From Bacteroidales bacterium (GTDB lineage Bacteria > Bacteroidota > Bacteroidia > Bacteroidales > UBA10428): 64,000 nucleotides of DNA. Below are positions 25,744 through 34,271 of this stretch, in pieces. The number at the start of each line of letters is the position of its first letter. The stretch's first letter is position 1. Below the pieces are notes generated by a model that was given only the letters and a program-made list of their open reading frames with translations, was not told where the DNA came from and did not search any database. The position numbers and the translations under genes are program-made. The DNA lies in NCBI GenBank assembly GCA_016930375.1, contig JAFGGU010000011.1, forward strand, positions 1 through 64,000, written 5' to 3'.

Positions 25744-26600
25744 ACAATGTGATTTTCAGCATGGTAAGATGACCGAACCAGGGGGCTGCTTTCCACAACG
25801 ACAAAGCCCTTTTTCATTCCAACCTCATGGTATTTCTGAAACTGATTAGGATGGACATAGTCGATTACCGGCATATGATCTTTGGTAGGCCGGAGGTATT
25901 GTCCGATGGTCATCACCTTGACTCCGTTTTTCCTCAGGTCGTCCATGGTTTGCAGGACTTCCCCTTCGGTTTCACCCAATCCGAGCATAATACCAGATTT
26001 GGCAGTAATTCCCGACCGGGCGATCTGGTTCAGTACGCCAAGGCTGATGTGATAGCGGGCTTTGCTGCGGATTTGCCAGCTCAACCGTTCAACCGTTTCC
26101 AGGTTGTGCGATATGACTTCGGGTTTTGCTTCAATGATTTGATGTATCAGTTCCTGTCTGCCCTGAAAATCTGGGATTAGCACCTCCATCGTGGTATTAG
26201 GATTGACCTCCCGGACCTTTCGGATAGCTGCAGTCCATAGCCTGGCACCCAGATCTTCGAGATCATCGCGGTCCACCGAAGTAATCACGCAATGTTTCAC
26301 GCCCATGCTTTTCACCGATTCAGCCAGCCTTTCAGGTTCCTGCCAGTCAACCGGCAAGGGTCTGCCGGTCGGCACCGAGCAGAATTTGCACCGGCGGGTG
26401 CAAATGTTCCCGAGGATCATAAAGGTCGCGGTTCCGTGATTCCAGCATTCGCCGATGTTGGGGCAATTGCCGCTGGTACATATGGTATTTAAATTCTGCC
26501 GCAGAACGAGGTTCTTCACCCGGGAGTAGACCTCGCCGTTGGCACGTTTCATCTTCATCCAGTGCGGAAGACGGAGGCGGTTTGTAACGATGCTTTCCAA
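25740..26600 (-). CDS. lipA: Lipoyl synthase
   Basis: A 286-residue radical SAM enzyme that inserts two sulfurs into octanoyl groups on lipoate-dependent enzymes. The auxiliary cluster cysteines are in CTSGNCPNIGECW and the radical SAM cluster is CTRRCKFCSV (C-X3-C-X2-C). The C-terminal RSSYHAE includes the conserved Ser ligand. Length is normal. lipB is not in this window. The 68-residue remnant overlaps its stop; a nucleoside hydrolase gene ends 24 bp upstream in the same direction. Confidence 0.96.
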   Translation of the reverse strand: MESIVTNRLRLPHWMKMKRANGEVYSRVKNLVLRQNLNTICTSGNCPNIGECWNHGTATFMILGNICTRRCKFCSVPTGRPLPVDWQEPERLAESVKSMGVKHCVITSVDRDDLEDLGARLWTAAIRKVREVNPNTTMEVLIPDFQGRQELIHQIIEAKPEVISHNLETVERLSWQIRSKARYHISLGVLNQIARSGITAKSGIMLGLGETEGEVLQTMDDLRKNGVKVMTIGQYLRPTKDHMPVIDYVHPNQFQKYHEVGMKKGFVVVESSPLVRSSYHAENHIV

Positions 26601-26624
26601 ATGATTCTTTTTGTAAAGATAATC

Positions 26625-27683
26625 TTAATTGGCAGCTGTTAAAAGCAACAGTGAATCCAATAAAACCTGATTGCCTTTTAAACATATCCTGACATTCGGA
26701 GTACCTGAATCCAGCGTGACAATCTGTCCCGCTATTTCATCGGAGCCTTCCTGTATTTTCGCATGACAATCCTGCCAATCCGTTGCAATTTCGGGATGGT
26801 GAAAGACCATGCCGGCCACAACATCCCATATAGGGGCTTCCTTCGTTACTGTGTCCGTCTTTTCACTTGTAACATACGAGTCCAGCCAGCTTCCCATCAG
26901 TGAGGCCATTGATTTGCCAATAATACCCATGGATTGATGTTTATAGTTTTCATAAAGATCTGCTGTCAGTACAAGGGGATCAATACCATGAAGCGCTGTA
27001 ACATCGAGGGGGACAAGCCTGACCGGCGCACCTGAGCTGAAAACGATGGCTGCCGCCCTGGCATCTACCCAAAAGTTCCATCCTGATACCTGGTTATCGA
27101 TCGCGGGCCATTCCACAGCAATGCCGCCTTTCATGTTAACTGCCCCGTCGGACACGTATATCTGACTGATGTTCTTTACCAGCTCAGGCCTGCTGACCAT
27201 GACTTGCGCAATATTGGTCATGGGACCAAGCGCAAGGATGGTGATGTCGTTTTTATAGGTATTGATAAGCTGAGCGATCATCTCCGGTGCAGGTGTATCG
27301 GAAGGCTTCAAGGAAACATCCGGGAGTTCAAGCCCGAAAGGTTTATCCACCGGAGGTTGCCAAACCAGGGGGAAAGCATTATCGCCTTCCAGAGGATGTG
27401 ATATGCCTTTCGCAACAGGGATTTCAGGATGACCAGTCAGGCTAAGCAGTCTGAGTACAATTTCAGCACCTGAATCCACGCCGGACACCCCGTTTGCGAT
27501 TGTAATGGCCCTGATGTTGATATCTGGACAGCCCAGGAAATACAGGATGGTCATTATATCATCCACCGAAGTGTCAACATCGAGGATGATGTTGCGCCTG
27601 GATTCTTCTTTTGGCTGTGTCTTGCAGGAGGTGAAGAAGAGGAATACCGGCAATAGAAAGGTAATGAGCAGAATTCGTTTCAT
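26625..27683 (-). CDS. Inosine-uridine preferring nucleoside hydrolase, lipoprotein
   Basis: The 352-residue product carries a lipoprotein signal (lipobox FFTSC) and a nucleoside hydrolase domain starting with NIILDVDTSVDDIMTIL, a variant of the DxDxxxDD calcium/ribose site. Further family segments are LALGPMTNIAQ and PIWDVVAGMVFH. It would hydrolyse nucleosides to base and ribose outside the cytoplasm, a salvage role. It is 24 bp upstream of lipA in the same direction. Confidence 0.88.
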   Translation of the reverse strand: MKRILLITFLLPVFLFFTSCKTQPKEESRRNIILDVDTSVDDIMTILYFLGCPDINIRAITIANGVSGVDSGAEIVLRLLSLTGHPEIPVAKGISHPLEGDNAFPLVWQPPVDKPFGLELPDVSLKPSDTPAPEMIAQLINTYKNDITILALGPMTNIAQVMVSRPELVKNISQIYVSDGAVNMKGGIAVEWPAIDNQVSGWNFWVDARAAAIVFSSGAPVRLVPLDVTALHGIDPLVLTADLYENYKHQSMGIIGKSMASLMGSWLDSYVTSEKTDTVTKEAPIWDVVAGMVFHHPEIATDWQDCHAKIQEGSDEIAGQIVTLDSGTPNVRICLKGNQVLLDSLLLLTAAN

Positions 27684-27786
27684 TGGATTTATATTTTACA
27701 ACGGGTAAAGTTGCACCAATATTGCCAAAAAAGTAATATGCTTTACCTGAATATTATCTCGGAACAGGTTGTTTCAAGAAAGGAGT

Positions 27787-27896
27787 GCTCGCTCTCGGGC
27801 TCATAATCATGAACAGTTGCGTGAGAGTGAGAGTGAGAGCGAGAAAAAACAGAGTGGGAGTGCTCGCTCTCGCTCTCACTCCCACTCTGTTTTTTC
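27787..27896 (-). terminator. Perfect 20-bp inverted repeat and GAGAGT/CTCTCG simple sequence after tRNA-Leu
   Basis: GAAAAAACAGAGTGGGAGTG (27843-27862) and its exact complement (27877-27896) flank a 14-nt loop. Read leftward from the tRNA the distal arm gives a GC-rich stem and TTTTTT, so it should terminate the tRNA. The neighbouring 27787-27842 holds further CTCGCTCTC/GAGAGCGAG low-complexity repeats. Confidence 0.8.
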
Positions 27897-27897
27897 G

Positions 27898-27981
27898 TAC
27901 CCGGAGCCGGAATCGAACCGGCAAGGGAAAAATCCCACTGGTTTTTGAGACCAGCGCGTCTACCTATTCCGCCATCCGGGC
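27898..27981 (-). tRNA. tRNA-Leu (anticodon CAA)
   Basis: The minus strand folds as an 84-nt class II tRNA. Acceptor GCCCGGA pairs with TCCGGGT (one G:U), discriminator A. The anticodon stem CTGGT/ACCAG encloses CTCAAAA, anticodon CAA, reading UUG. The long variable arm and T-loop GGTTCGATTCC are intact. CCA is not encoded. Confidence 0.95.
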
Positions 27982-28080
27982 GACAGTGCCCGCCGAAGCT
28001 TTATGCGAAGGCGGGTTAACGTATTGATGGGATTGCGAAGATAAATAATAGTTTTAGCATACGCAAAATATTAGTACGTT

Positions 28081-28743
28081 TCAGCTTCTTTTCTTGATAA
28101 GCCGGAATGACCAATACATCATGCTCAGGAAGATGAACATAAACAGCGTCATTCCCCAGGTTCCTTTGTGATGAAAAGGATTCAGGATCCTGTCACTGAT
28201 ATCATAGAAAATATTAAAGGGCTCCGTGATAATATCCCAGCTGTTCCACCTCAGGTATCTCCCCATGTACACGCCAAAACTTCCCAGGAACAGCAGACCA
28301 AAGGATACCAAAGGCATCAGGTCCCTTTTGATCCATGGACCGATGATTTTTTCAATATCCCAGAGACTCATAAAACCAAACAAAAGTCCGACCCAGGCAA
28401 AAGATAGAATTAACATCAGGTCAAACCATTTGGGCATCGTTGTATTCAGCTGCAAATGAAACAAATCCGTAAGAATGTACAATGCATTGGGGAAAAACAA
28501 CAGCCAGGAGAACACCAATGCCAGCAATACAGGTATGTTCTTTTTAAATCTGGGATAAATGATCAGAAGTGTACTGAAAAGCCAGGGGAGGAATGCCAGA
28601 AAAAGATTCCAGTTCAGGTGCAGAAAAACTTTTGTATCCGTATAGACAAAGCGGAAAATTGAAAATGCGAAACATAAGATACTTAATGATCCTAAAAACC
28701 GGGTCTCATTCAGCCTGTCGAAATCTTTTAATTGCCTGTACAT
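28081..28743 (-). CDS. DUF1361 multi-pass membrane protein
   Basis: The 220-residue product has six or seven hydrophobic segments. The DUF1361 signature is recognisable: LFFPNALYILTDLFHL and GVYMGRYLRWNSWDI. No function is known for the family. AGGAGG (complement of 28751-28756) is 7 bp before the ATG. It stands alone between tRNA-Leu and the divergent nrdJ leader. Confidence 0.82.
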   Translation of the reverse strand: MYRQLKDFDRLNETRFLGSLSILCFAFSIFRFVYTDTKVFLHLNWNLFLAFLPWLFSTLLIIYPRFKKNIPVLLALVFSWLLFFPNALYILTDLFHLQLNTTMPKWFDLMLILSFAWVGLLFGFMSLWDIEKIIGPWIKRDLMPLVSFGLLFLGSFGVYMGRYLRWNSWDIITEPFNIFYDISDRILNPFHHKGTWGMTLFMFIFLSMMYWSFRLIKKRS

Positions 28744-28844
28744 TTTTATACCTCCTGCGAATGATATGTAACTATTGGTAATCTTAGGTGATAAATATAG
28801 CGGATTTTTCCAACGGTTTTCTTACAAAAACCCCGGTTTCATAG

Positions 28845-28852
28845 TAACTTTG
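28845..28852 (+). promoter_or_regulatory. Candidate nrdJ -7 promoter element
   Basis: TAACTTTG matches TAnnTTTG. It is the best match in the 505-bp spacer and would give a leader of about 390 nt before the nrdJ ATG. Confidence 0.5.
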
Positions 28853-28920
28853 CCCCTGAAAGCTTAAAAAATAAAAATTTTCCGTAATTATAAAACAGTA
28901 AAAACAGTAATCAACACGTG

Positions 28921-29219
28921 AATAAGTAGGGAAAGACTTATTGGAAGCCGGAATCCGGAAAATTTCAACAAATAATAAAAATCAAATACGTTAATATCTT
29001 TCTTAAAACTTTACCATGAAAATCCCGGTAGTTTTTTATACATTTTAAGGGCATCACTACGTACCGGAAAGCAATCAGCAGTTGCTCAATTCCTTATCTG
29101 ACGGGGTTAATAACTCTCCGGGAATGTTAATAAATACGAAGGAACTCTTTTTGTATGACGTTGTTAGTGTTACTAACTTGCAGTACTATCTGAGATATGC
29201 CGGTAATCTTATTACCGGC
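28921..29219 (+). promoter_or_regulatory. Structured nrdJ leader, candidate cis-regulatory RNA
   Basis: At least five hairpins lie in the leader: AATAAGT/ACTTATT around AGGGAAAG (28921-28942); CCGG-AAT-CCGG (28948-28958); AGCAA/TTGCT (about 29070-29086); GTTAGT-GTT-ACTAAC (29163-29177); and GCCGGTAAT-CTT-ATTACCGGC (29199-29219), which ends 29 nt before the ATG. A cobalamin riboswitch would make sense for a B12 enzyme, but AGCCGGAATCCGGA is only a weak match to the B12 box, so I do not name it. Confidence 0.5.
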
Positions 29220-29248
29220 CGAGTTTCCAACGACTTAAAAACATTCCA

Positions 29249-31867
29249 ATGCAGGCTGAAGATACCAAAATTACCAATTTGACTTTTAAATCTACCGAAA
29301 GCAAAGACGCAGTGAAAAAAGTTGCCACCAGTAAGGACACGACTTACACCTATGAAGAGGCCTACCAGAGTTCGCTTGAGTATTTCAAGGGTGATGAACT
29401 GGCTGCTACCGTGTGGGTGAACAAATATGCCCTCAAGGACTCTTTCGGCAAGATTTATGAAAAAAATCCCGAGCAGATGCACTGGCGTATAGCAAATGAA
29501 ATTCATCGCATAGAGCAAAAATATCCCAACCCGATGCCGCTGCTGGAAATCCATGCGCTTTTGAAGGATTTTGGTTATATCATACCGCAGGGTAGTCCCA
29601 TGACAGGAATCGGCAATCACTTCCAGATCGCCTCTCTTTCCAACTGTTTTGTCATAGGCAATGCCGGCTATTCAGATTCATACGGCGGCATCATGAAGAT
29701 CGACCAGGAACAGGTGCAACTGATGAAACGCCGGGGCGGCGTGGGTCACGACTTATCGCACATCCGTCCGAAAGGCACACCCGTGTTGAACAGCGCTCTT
29801 ACCTCCACCGGTGTTGTTCCCTTTATGGAAAGATATTCCAATTCTACGCGGGAAGTTGCGCAGGACGGCCGTCGGGGAGCGCTCATGCTGAGCATTTCGA
29901 TAAAGCACCCCGACTCGGAAAAATTCATTGATGCCAAGCTTGAAAAAGGGAAGGTCACAGGGGCCAATATATCTGTCAGGATCAACGATGAATTCATGAA
30001 AGCTGTTGTCAACAATGAGACTTACATACAGCATTATCCTGTTGATTCCGATAATCCGGTATTCACCCGGGAAATAGAAGCCCGCAAACTGTGGGAAAAG
30101 ATCGTACACAATGCCTGGAAGTCGGCTGAACCTGGCATTCTTTTCTGGGATACCATCATACGTGAATCGGTGCCTGATTGCTATGCTGACATGGGATACC
30201 GTACTGTTTCCACCAATCCTTGCGGCGAAATTCCTTTATGTCCCTATGACTCATGCCGGCTACTGGCCATTAATCTCTACAGCTATGTGAATTCGCCATT
30301 CACCCAGGAGGCAGTATTTGATTTTGAAAAATTCAAAAAGCACGTGCATTATGCCCAGAGAATGATGGATGACATCATTGACCTGGAACTGGAAAAAATT
30401 GATGCCATTCTCGATAAAATAAACAAGGACCCGGAAGATCCTGAACTCAAAAGAGTTGAAAAGAAACTCTGGGAAAATATCCGGGTAAAAGCGGAAGAAG
30501 GTCGTCGCACAGGCATTGGCATCACGGCCGAGGGAGATATGCTGGCTGCCCTTGGCTTGCGCTATGGCAGCGACGATGCCATTGATTTCTCGGTTGAAGT
30601 TCAGAAAACACTGGCCATTGAAGCCTACCGTTCATCGGTTGATGTAGCCAGGGAGCGCGGTCCTTTCGCGATTTATGATGCGCACCTTGAAAAAGACAAT
30701 CCTTTTATCAAACGATTGAAAGCCGAGGATGAGCAAATGTACCACGACATGGTAAAATACGGCCGCAGAAACATCGCCCTGCTTACCATTGCGCCAACAG
30801 GAACCACCAGCCTGATGACACAAACCACGTCCGGAATTGAACCTGTGTTCCTGCCTGTTTACAAGCGTCGGCGGAAGGTGAATCCGAATGATACCAATAT
30901 CAACATCTCTTTCACTGATGAAGTAGGCGATAAATGGGAGGAGTTCAATGTATTCCACCATAAATTCCTGACCTGGCTCGAGGTCAATGGTTACAACGTG
31001 GAAGAAGTAAAACAGTATACCGACGATAAGCTCCAGGAAATTGTAGCCCATTCGCCTTATTATAAGGCTACTTCCAATGATGTCGACTGGATGAACAAAG
31101 TGAGGATGCAGGGCGAGGTGCAAAAATGGGTCGACCATTCCATCAGCGTAACCATCAACCTGCCCAGTAATGCCTCGGAAGAACTGGTCGGCCAGCTCTA
31201 TGTCACGGCATGGCAAAGCGGGTGCAAGGGAGTTACGGTTTACCGCGATGGATCACGCTCAGGCGTCCTCCTGAACAATAAGGAAAAGGACAAGGAGGGA
31301 GAAGGTGAGGACGAATCGCAAAGGTTTAAAAGACCCAGGGTGCTGGATGCCGATATCATCCGCTTCAACAATAACGAAGAAAAATGGATTGCCTTCATCG
31401 GCCTCAAAGACAATAAGCCTTACGAAATATTCACCGGTATCGTGGATGACGAGATGTTCCCCATTCCCAAGTCCATCACCAAGGGAAAAATTATCAAAAA
31501 CCGTGATGAGCATGGGAAATCGAGGTACGACTTCCAGTATACCGATAAATACGGCTATAACAATACACTGGGTGGTCTTTCCCATATGTTCAACAAGGAG
31601 TACTGGAACTATGCCAAGCTGTTTTCCAGTGTGCTCCGCCATGGTATGCCCATTCCTGATGTAGTGAACCTGATAGGATCCCTGCAACTCGACAGCGATA
31701 CGATCAATACCTGGAAAAATGGTGTCGAAAGGGCTTTGAAGAAGTATATCCCGAATGACACCAGGGCGAAAAAAGGGAAAACCTGTTCCGAATGCGGATC
31801 AGAAAACCTGATTTACCAGGAAGGTTGCCTGGTGTGCAGATCATGCGGGTCGTCGAAATGCGGATGA
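29249..31867 (+). CDS. nrdJ: Adenosylcobalamin-dependent (class II) ribonucleotide reductase
   Basis: An 872-residue enzyme that makes deoxyribonucleotides using B12 rather than oxygen or a glycyl radical, so it works with or without air. Active-site segments are ASLSNCFVIGN (first thiol), NPCGEIPLC (radical Cys) and NIALLTIAPTGTTSLM. KGVTVYRDGSR precedes a C-terminal zinc-ribbon/redox tail (CSECGSEN..CRSCGSSKCG). The start gives a short non-conserved leader. No other RNR class is in the window. It ends at a bidirectional terminator. Confidence 0.96.
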   Translation: MQAEDTKITNLTFKSTESKDAVKKVATSKDTTYTYEEAYQSSLEYFKGDELAATVWVNKYALKDSFGKIYEKNPEQMHWRIANEIHRIEQKYPNPMPLLEIHALLKDFGYIIPQGSPMTGIGNHFQIASLSNCFVIGNAGYSDSYGGIMKIDQEQVQLMKRRGGVGHDLSHIRPKGTPVLNSALTSTGVVPFMERYSNSTREVAQDGRRGALMLSISIKHPDSEKFIDAKLEKGKVTGANISVRINDEFMKAVVNNETYIQHYPVDSDNPVFTREIEARKLWEKIVHNAWKSAEPGILFWDTIIRESVPDCYADMGYRTVSTNPCGEIPLCPYDSCRLLAINLYSYVNSPFTQEAVFDFEKFKKHVHYAQRMMDDIIDLELEKIDAILDKINKDPEDPELKRVEKKLWENIRVKAEEGRRTGIGITAEGDMLAALGLRYGSDDAIDFSVEVQKTLAIEAYRSSVDVARERGPFAIYDAHLEKDNPFIKRLKAEDEQMYHDMVKYGRRNIALLTIAPTGTTSLMTQTTSGIEPVFLPVYKRRRKVNPNDTNINISFTDEVGDKWEEFNVFHHKFLTWLEVNGYNVEEVKQYTDDKLQEIVAHSPYYKATSNDVDWMNKVRMQGEVQKWVDHSISVTINLPSNASEELVGQLYVTAWQSGCKGVTVYRDGSRSGVLLNNKEKDKEGEGEDESQRFKRPRVLDADIIRFNNNEEKWIAFIGLKDNKPYEIFTGIVDDEMFPIPKSITKGKIIKNRDEHGKSRYDFQYTDKYGYNNTLGGLSHMFNKEYWNYAKLFSSVLRHGMPIPDVVNLIGSLQLDSDTINTWKNGVERALKKYIPNDTRAKKGKTCSECGSENLIYQEGCLVCRSCGSSKCG

Positions 31868-31882
31868 CCAGGATCTGGTAAT

Positions 31883-31914
31883 AAAAAAGCCGGCGCTGAA
31901 ACGCCGGCTTTTTT
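31883..31914. terminator. Bidirectional terminator between nrdJ and the EF-G-like gene
   Basis: AAAAAAGCCGGCG (31883-31895) and CGCCGGCTTTTTT (31902-31914) flank the loop CTGAAA. A/T runs on both sides let it end both convergent transcripts; it begins only 4 bp beyond the EF-G-like stop codon. Confidence 0.92.
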
Positions 31915-31918
31915 ATGT

Positions 31919-34069
31919 CTATTCTTCCTTCTCTTCAGCCTCGTAAGCTTTAAGAAGCTCTTCCTGGATATTTCCGGGAACGGGCTCATATTCGAGGAAT
32001 TTCATACTGTACATGGCACGGCCGCCGGTAATGGAACTCAGCGCTGTGGAGTATTTATTCATTTCGGCCAGGGGAACCTTGGCTATAATTTTCTGGAAAC
32101 CCATCTCGGAGGACATACCCTGAACTATGGCACGCCTTCCCTGGAGGTCGCTCATTACATCACCCATCCGGTCACCGGGTACAAGAACGTCAACCTGGTA
32201 CATGGGCTCAAGAATTTTGGGTGCTGCCTTTTTGAAAGCCAGGCTGAATGCGTTGCGACCTGCAAGTCTGAAAGATATTTCATTGGAATCAACCGGGTGC
32301 ATCTTGCCATCATATACGTAAACCCTGATATCGCGGGCGTAGGAACCGGTAAGCGGACCAACTTCGATCTTTTCCATCAGACCCTTGAGGATAGCAGGGA
32401 GGAAACGCGCATCAATCGAACCTCCGACGATGCAATTATAGAATACCAGCTTCCCCCCCCAGGGCAGTGGAATTTCTTCCTTATCCCGGATCGATATCTT
32501 TTGATCTTTCCCGTCGATTTTGAACATTTCAGTATCGGGTGTCCCTTCTTTGTGAGGCTCTATCACCAGATGCACCTCGCCAAACTGTCCGGCACCGCCC
32601 GACTGCTTTTTATGACGGTAATCGGCCGGCGCAAATTTGGTAATGGTCTCCCGGTAAGGTATTTTGGGCGCCAGGAACTCCGTACCAACTTTGAATATGT
32701 TATCCAGATGCCACTTGAGAATATTCAGGTGATATTCACCCTGTCCGGACAATATGATCTGCTTCAGTTCTTTGGAATACTCGATATGAATGGTGGGATC
32801 TTCAAAATTCATTCTCTGCAAAGCTTCACCCAGTTTTTCCTCGTCTCCTTCACTCAGCGTTTTAATAGCAGCGCGATACTTGGGTTCGGGGAATTCAATG
32901 GCCGCGAATTTAAGGGAAGTATCCAGGGATAAAGTCTGGTTTGTTTTTGTTGCCTTGAGTTTTACAGTTGCTCCCAGGTCACCTGCCAGCATGTTAGGTA
33001 CCTTGGTCCTGTTTTTACCGGCAACTGCAAAGATCTGCGCAATTCTCTCCTTGTTCTGCGTAGCGTTGTTGGAAAGGTCAATGCCTTCTTTGATTTCACC
33101 GGCCATTACCTTGAAATAGTTGATTTCACCAATATGTGTTTCAACGGCAGATTTAAAAACAAATAAGGTGGCCTGACCGGCAGGGTCGCACTTGACTTCC
33201 TTATTGCCTGCCTTGGGAGCAGGTAAATCGTTGGGACTGGGTGCCACCTGGGTAATGAATTCAAGCAAACGGCCCACACCGATATCCTTTTTAGCTGAAA
33301 CACAGAATACCGGGAACAGGCCACGTTGCAATATCCCTGCCTTGATACCCTTTTGCAATTCTTCGGCGGTCAGGGTGTCATTGGCAAAGAACTGCTCCAT
33401 AAGCGACTCGTCACTTTCAGCAGCTCTCTCAACCAGAGCTGCATGCAATTCATCAGCCTGACCTTTTTGGTCAGCAGGAATATCGAGGATCTGTGGTTTG
33501 CCGCCTTCTTTGGGAAATTTGTACATCTTCATGGTCAGTACGTCAACGATTGAATCAAATCCGCTGCCGGTATGAACAGGGAATTGTATTACAACCGCAT
33601 GATTGCCGAATCTTTCCTTGATGGATTCAATGGTCTTCTCCCAATTGGCTTTTTCATGATCGACCTGGTTGACAACGAAGATGATGGGTTTATTCTCCTT
33701 GCCAAGATACCTGCCATGAATTTCGGCGCCTACCTCAATGCCATTCTGCGCATTCACCACCATCAGAGCGGCATCGGTAACCGTGAGTGCTGATATCACG
33801 CCGTTAACGAAATCATCGAGGCCAGGAGCATCAATAAGGTTAATTTTGTGATCGTTATACAGCGTATACAATAAGGATGAAAAGATCGAACAGGTGTTGT
33901 TCTGTTCAATTTCCTTGAAATCCGATACAGTATTTTTGCTTTCGACGTCACCTCGCCGCTCAATCACGCCTCCTTCGAATAGCATGGCTTCTGCAAGTGT
34001 GGTTTTCCCCGATCCGGAATTACCAACAATTACCAGGTTTTTAATCTGACCAGTTGAGTATGTCTTCAT
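31919..34069 (-). CDS. Elongation factor G-like translational GTPase
   Basis: The 716-residue protein has EF-G domain order. G1 is GNSGSGKTTL and G3 is DAPGLDDF, but G4 reads NQVD in place of NKxD, and the switch region (VESKNTVSDFKEIEQNN) differs from canonical FusA. This is the pattern of the EF-G2/EF-G-like paralogues; a canonical fusA should lie elsewhere in the genome. Domain IV (IEPHKEG, SGGAGQFGEVHL) and domain V are complete. Role in translocation or ribosome recycling cannot be told apart from sequence. Confidence 0.88.
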   Translation of the reverse strand: MKTYSTGQIKNLVIVGNSGSGKTTLAEAMLFEGGVIERRGDVESKNTVSDFKEIEQNNTCSIFSSLLYTLYNDHKINLIDAPGLDDFVNGVISALTVTDAALMVVNAQNGIEVGAEIHGRYLGKENKPIIFVVNQVDHEKANWEKTIESIKERFGNHAVVIQFPVHTGSGFDSIVDVLTMKMYKFPKEGGKPQILDIPADQKGQADELHAALVERAAESDESLMEQFFANDTLTAEELQKGIKAGILQRGLFPVFCVSAKKDIGVGRLLEFITQVAPSPNDLPAPKAGNKEVKCDPAGQATLFVFKSAVETHIGEINYFKVMAGEIKEGIDLSNNATQNKERIAQIFAVAGKNRTKVPNMLAGDLGATVKLKATKTNQTLSLDTSLKFAAIEFPEPKYRAAIKTLSEGDEEKLGEALQRMNFEDPTIHIEYSKELKQIILSGQGEYHLNILKWHLDNIFKVGTEFLAPKIPYRETITKFAPADYRHKKQSGGAGQFGEVHLVIEPHKEGTPDTEMFKIDGKDQKISIRDKEEIPLPWGGKLVFYNCIVGGSIDARFLPAILKGLMEKIEVGPLTGSYARDIRVYVYDGKMHPVDSNEISFRLAGRNAFSLAFKKAAPKILEPMYQVDVLVPGDRMGDVMSDLQGRRAIVQGMSSEMGFQKIIAKVPLAEMNKYSTALSSITGGRAMYSMKFLEYEPVPGNIQEELLKAYEAEEKEE

Positions 34070-34210
34070 TTCTTAATTGATTTACTATTAATACCTTATT
34101 GAATGCCTTTGGGCAAGAGATTGCAAAAATAACAAAATTTTGCATAGAAGCAAGAACTATCGGGGATTTCCTAAGGACAGACAAGCCCTTGATTATATTG
34201 CCATTCAAAA

Positions 34211-34236
34211 AAAGAGGGTGTATGCGCACCCTCTTT
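34211..34236 (-). terminator. Terminator after the first TonB-type barrel gene
   Basis: AAAGAGGGTG (34211-34220) pairs with CACCCTCTTT (34227-34236) around a 6-nt loop; read leftward it is followed by further T residues. It ends the gene at 34272. Confidence 0.8.
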
Positions 34237-34271
34237 CACTCAATCACATTAAAAACCCCGAACTACATGAT

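Noticed and set aside
28921..28960. Cobalamin riboswitch
   Set aside because: The context fits, but only a weak B12-box-like segment was found and the conserved core could not be laid out; left as an unnamed structured leader.
29082..29282. 66-codon open frame in the nrdJ leader
   Set aside because: It starts at TTG, overlaps the nrdJ start in another frame, and shows no domain or ribosome-binding site; the region looks like structured leader RNA.
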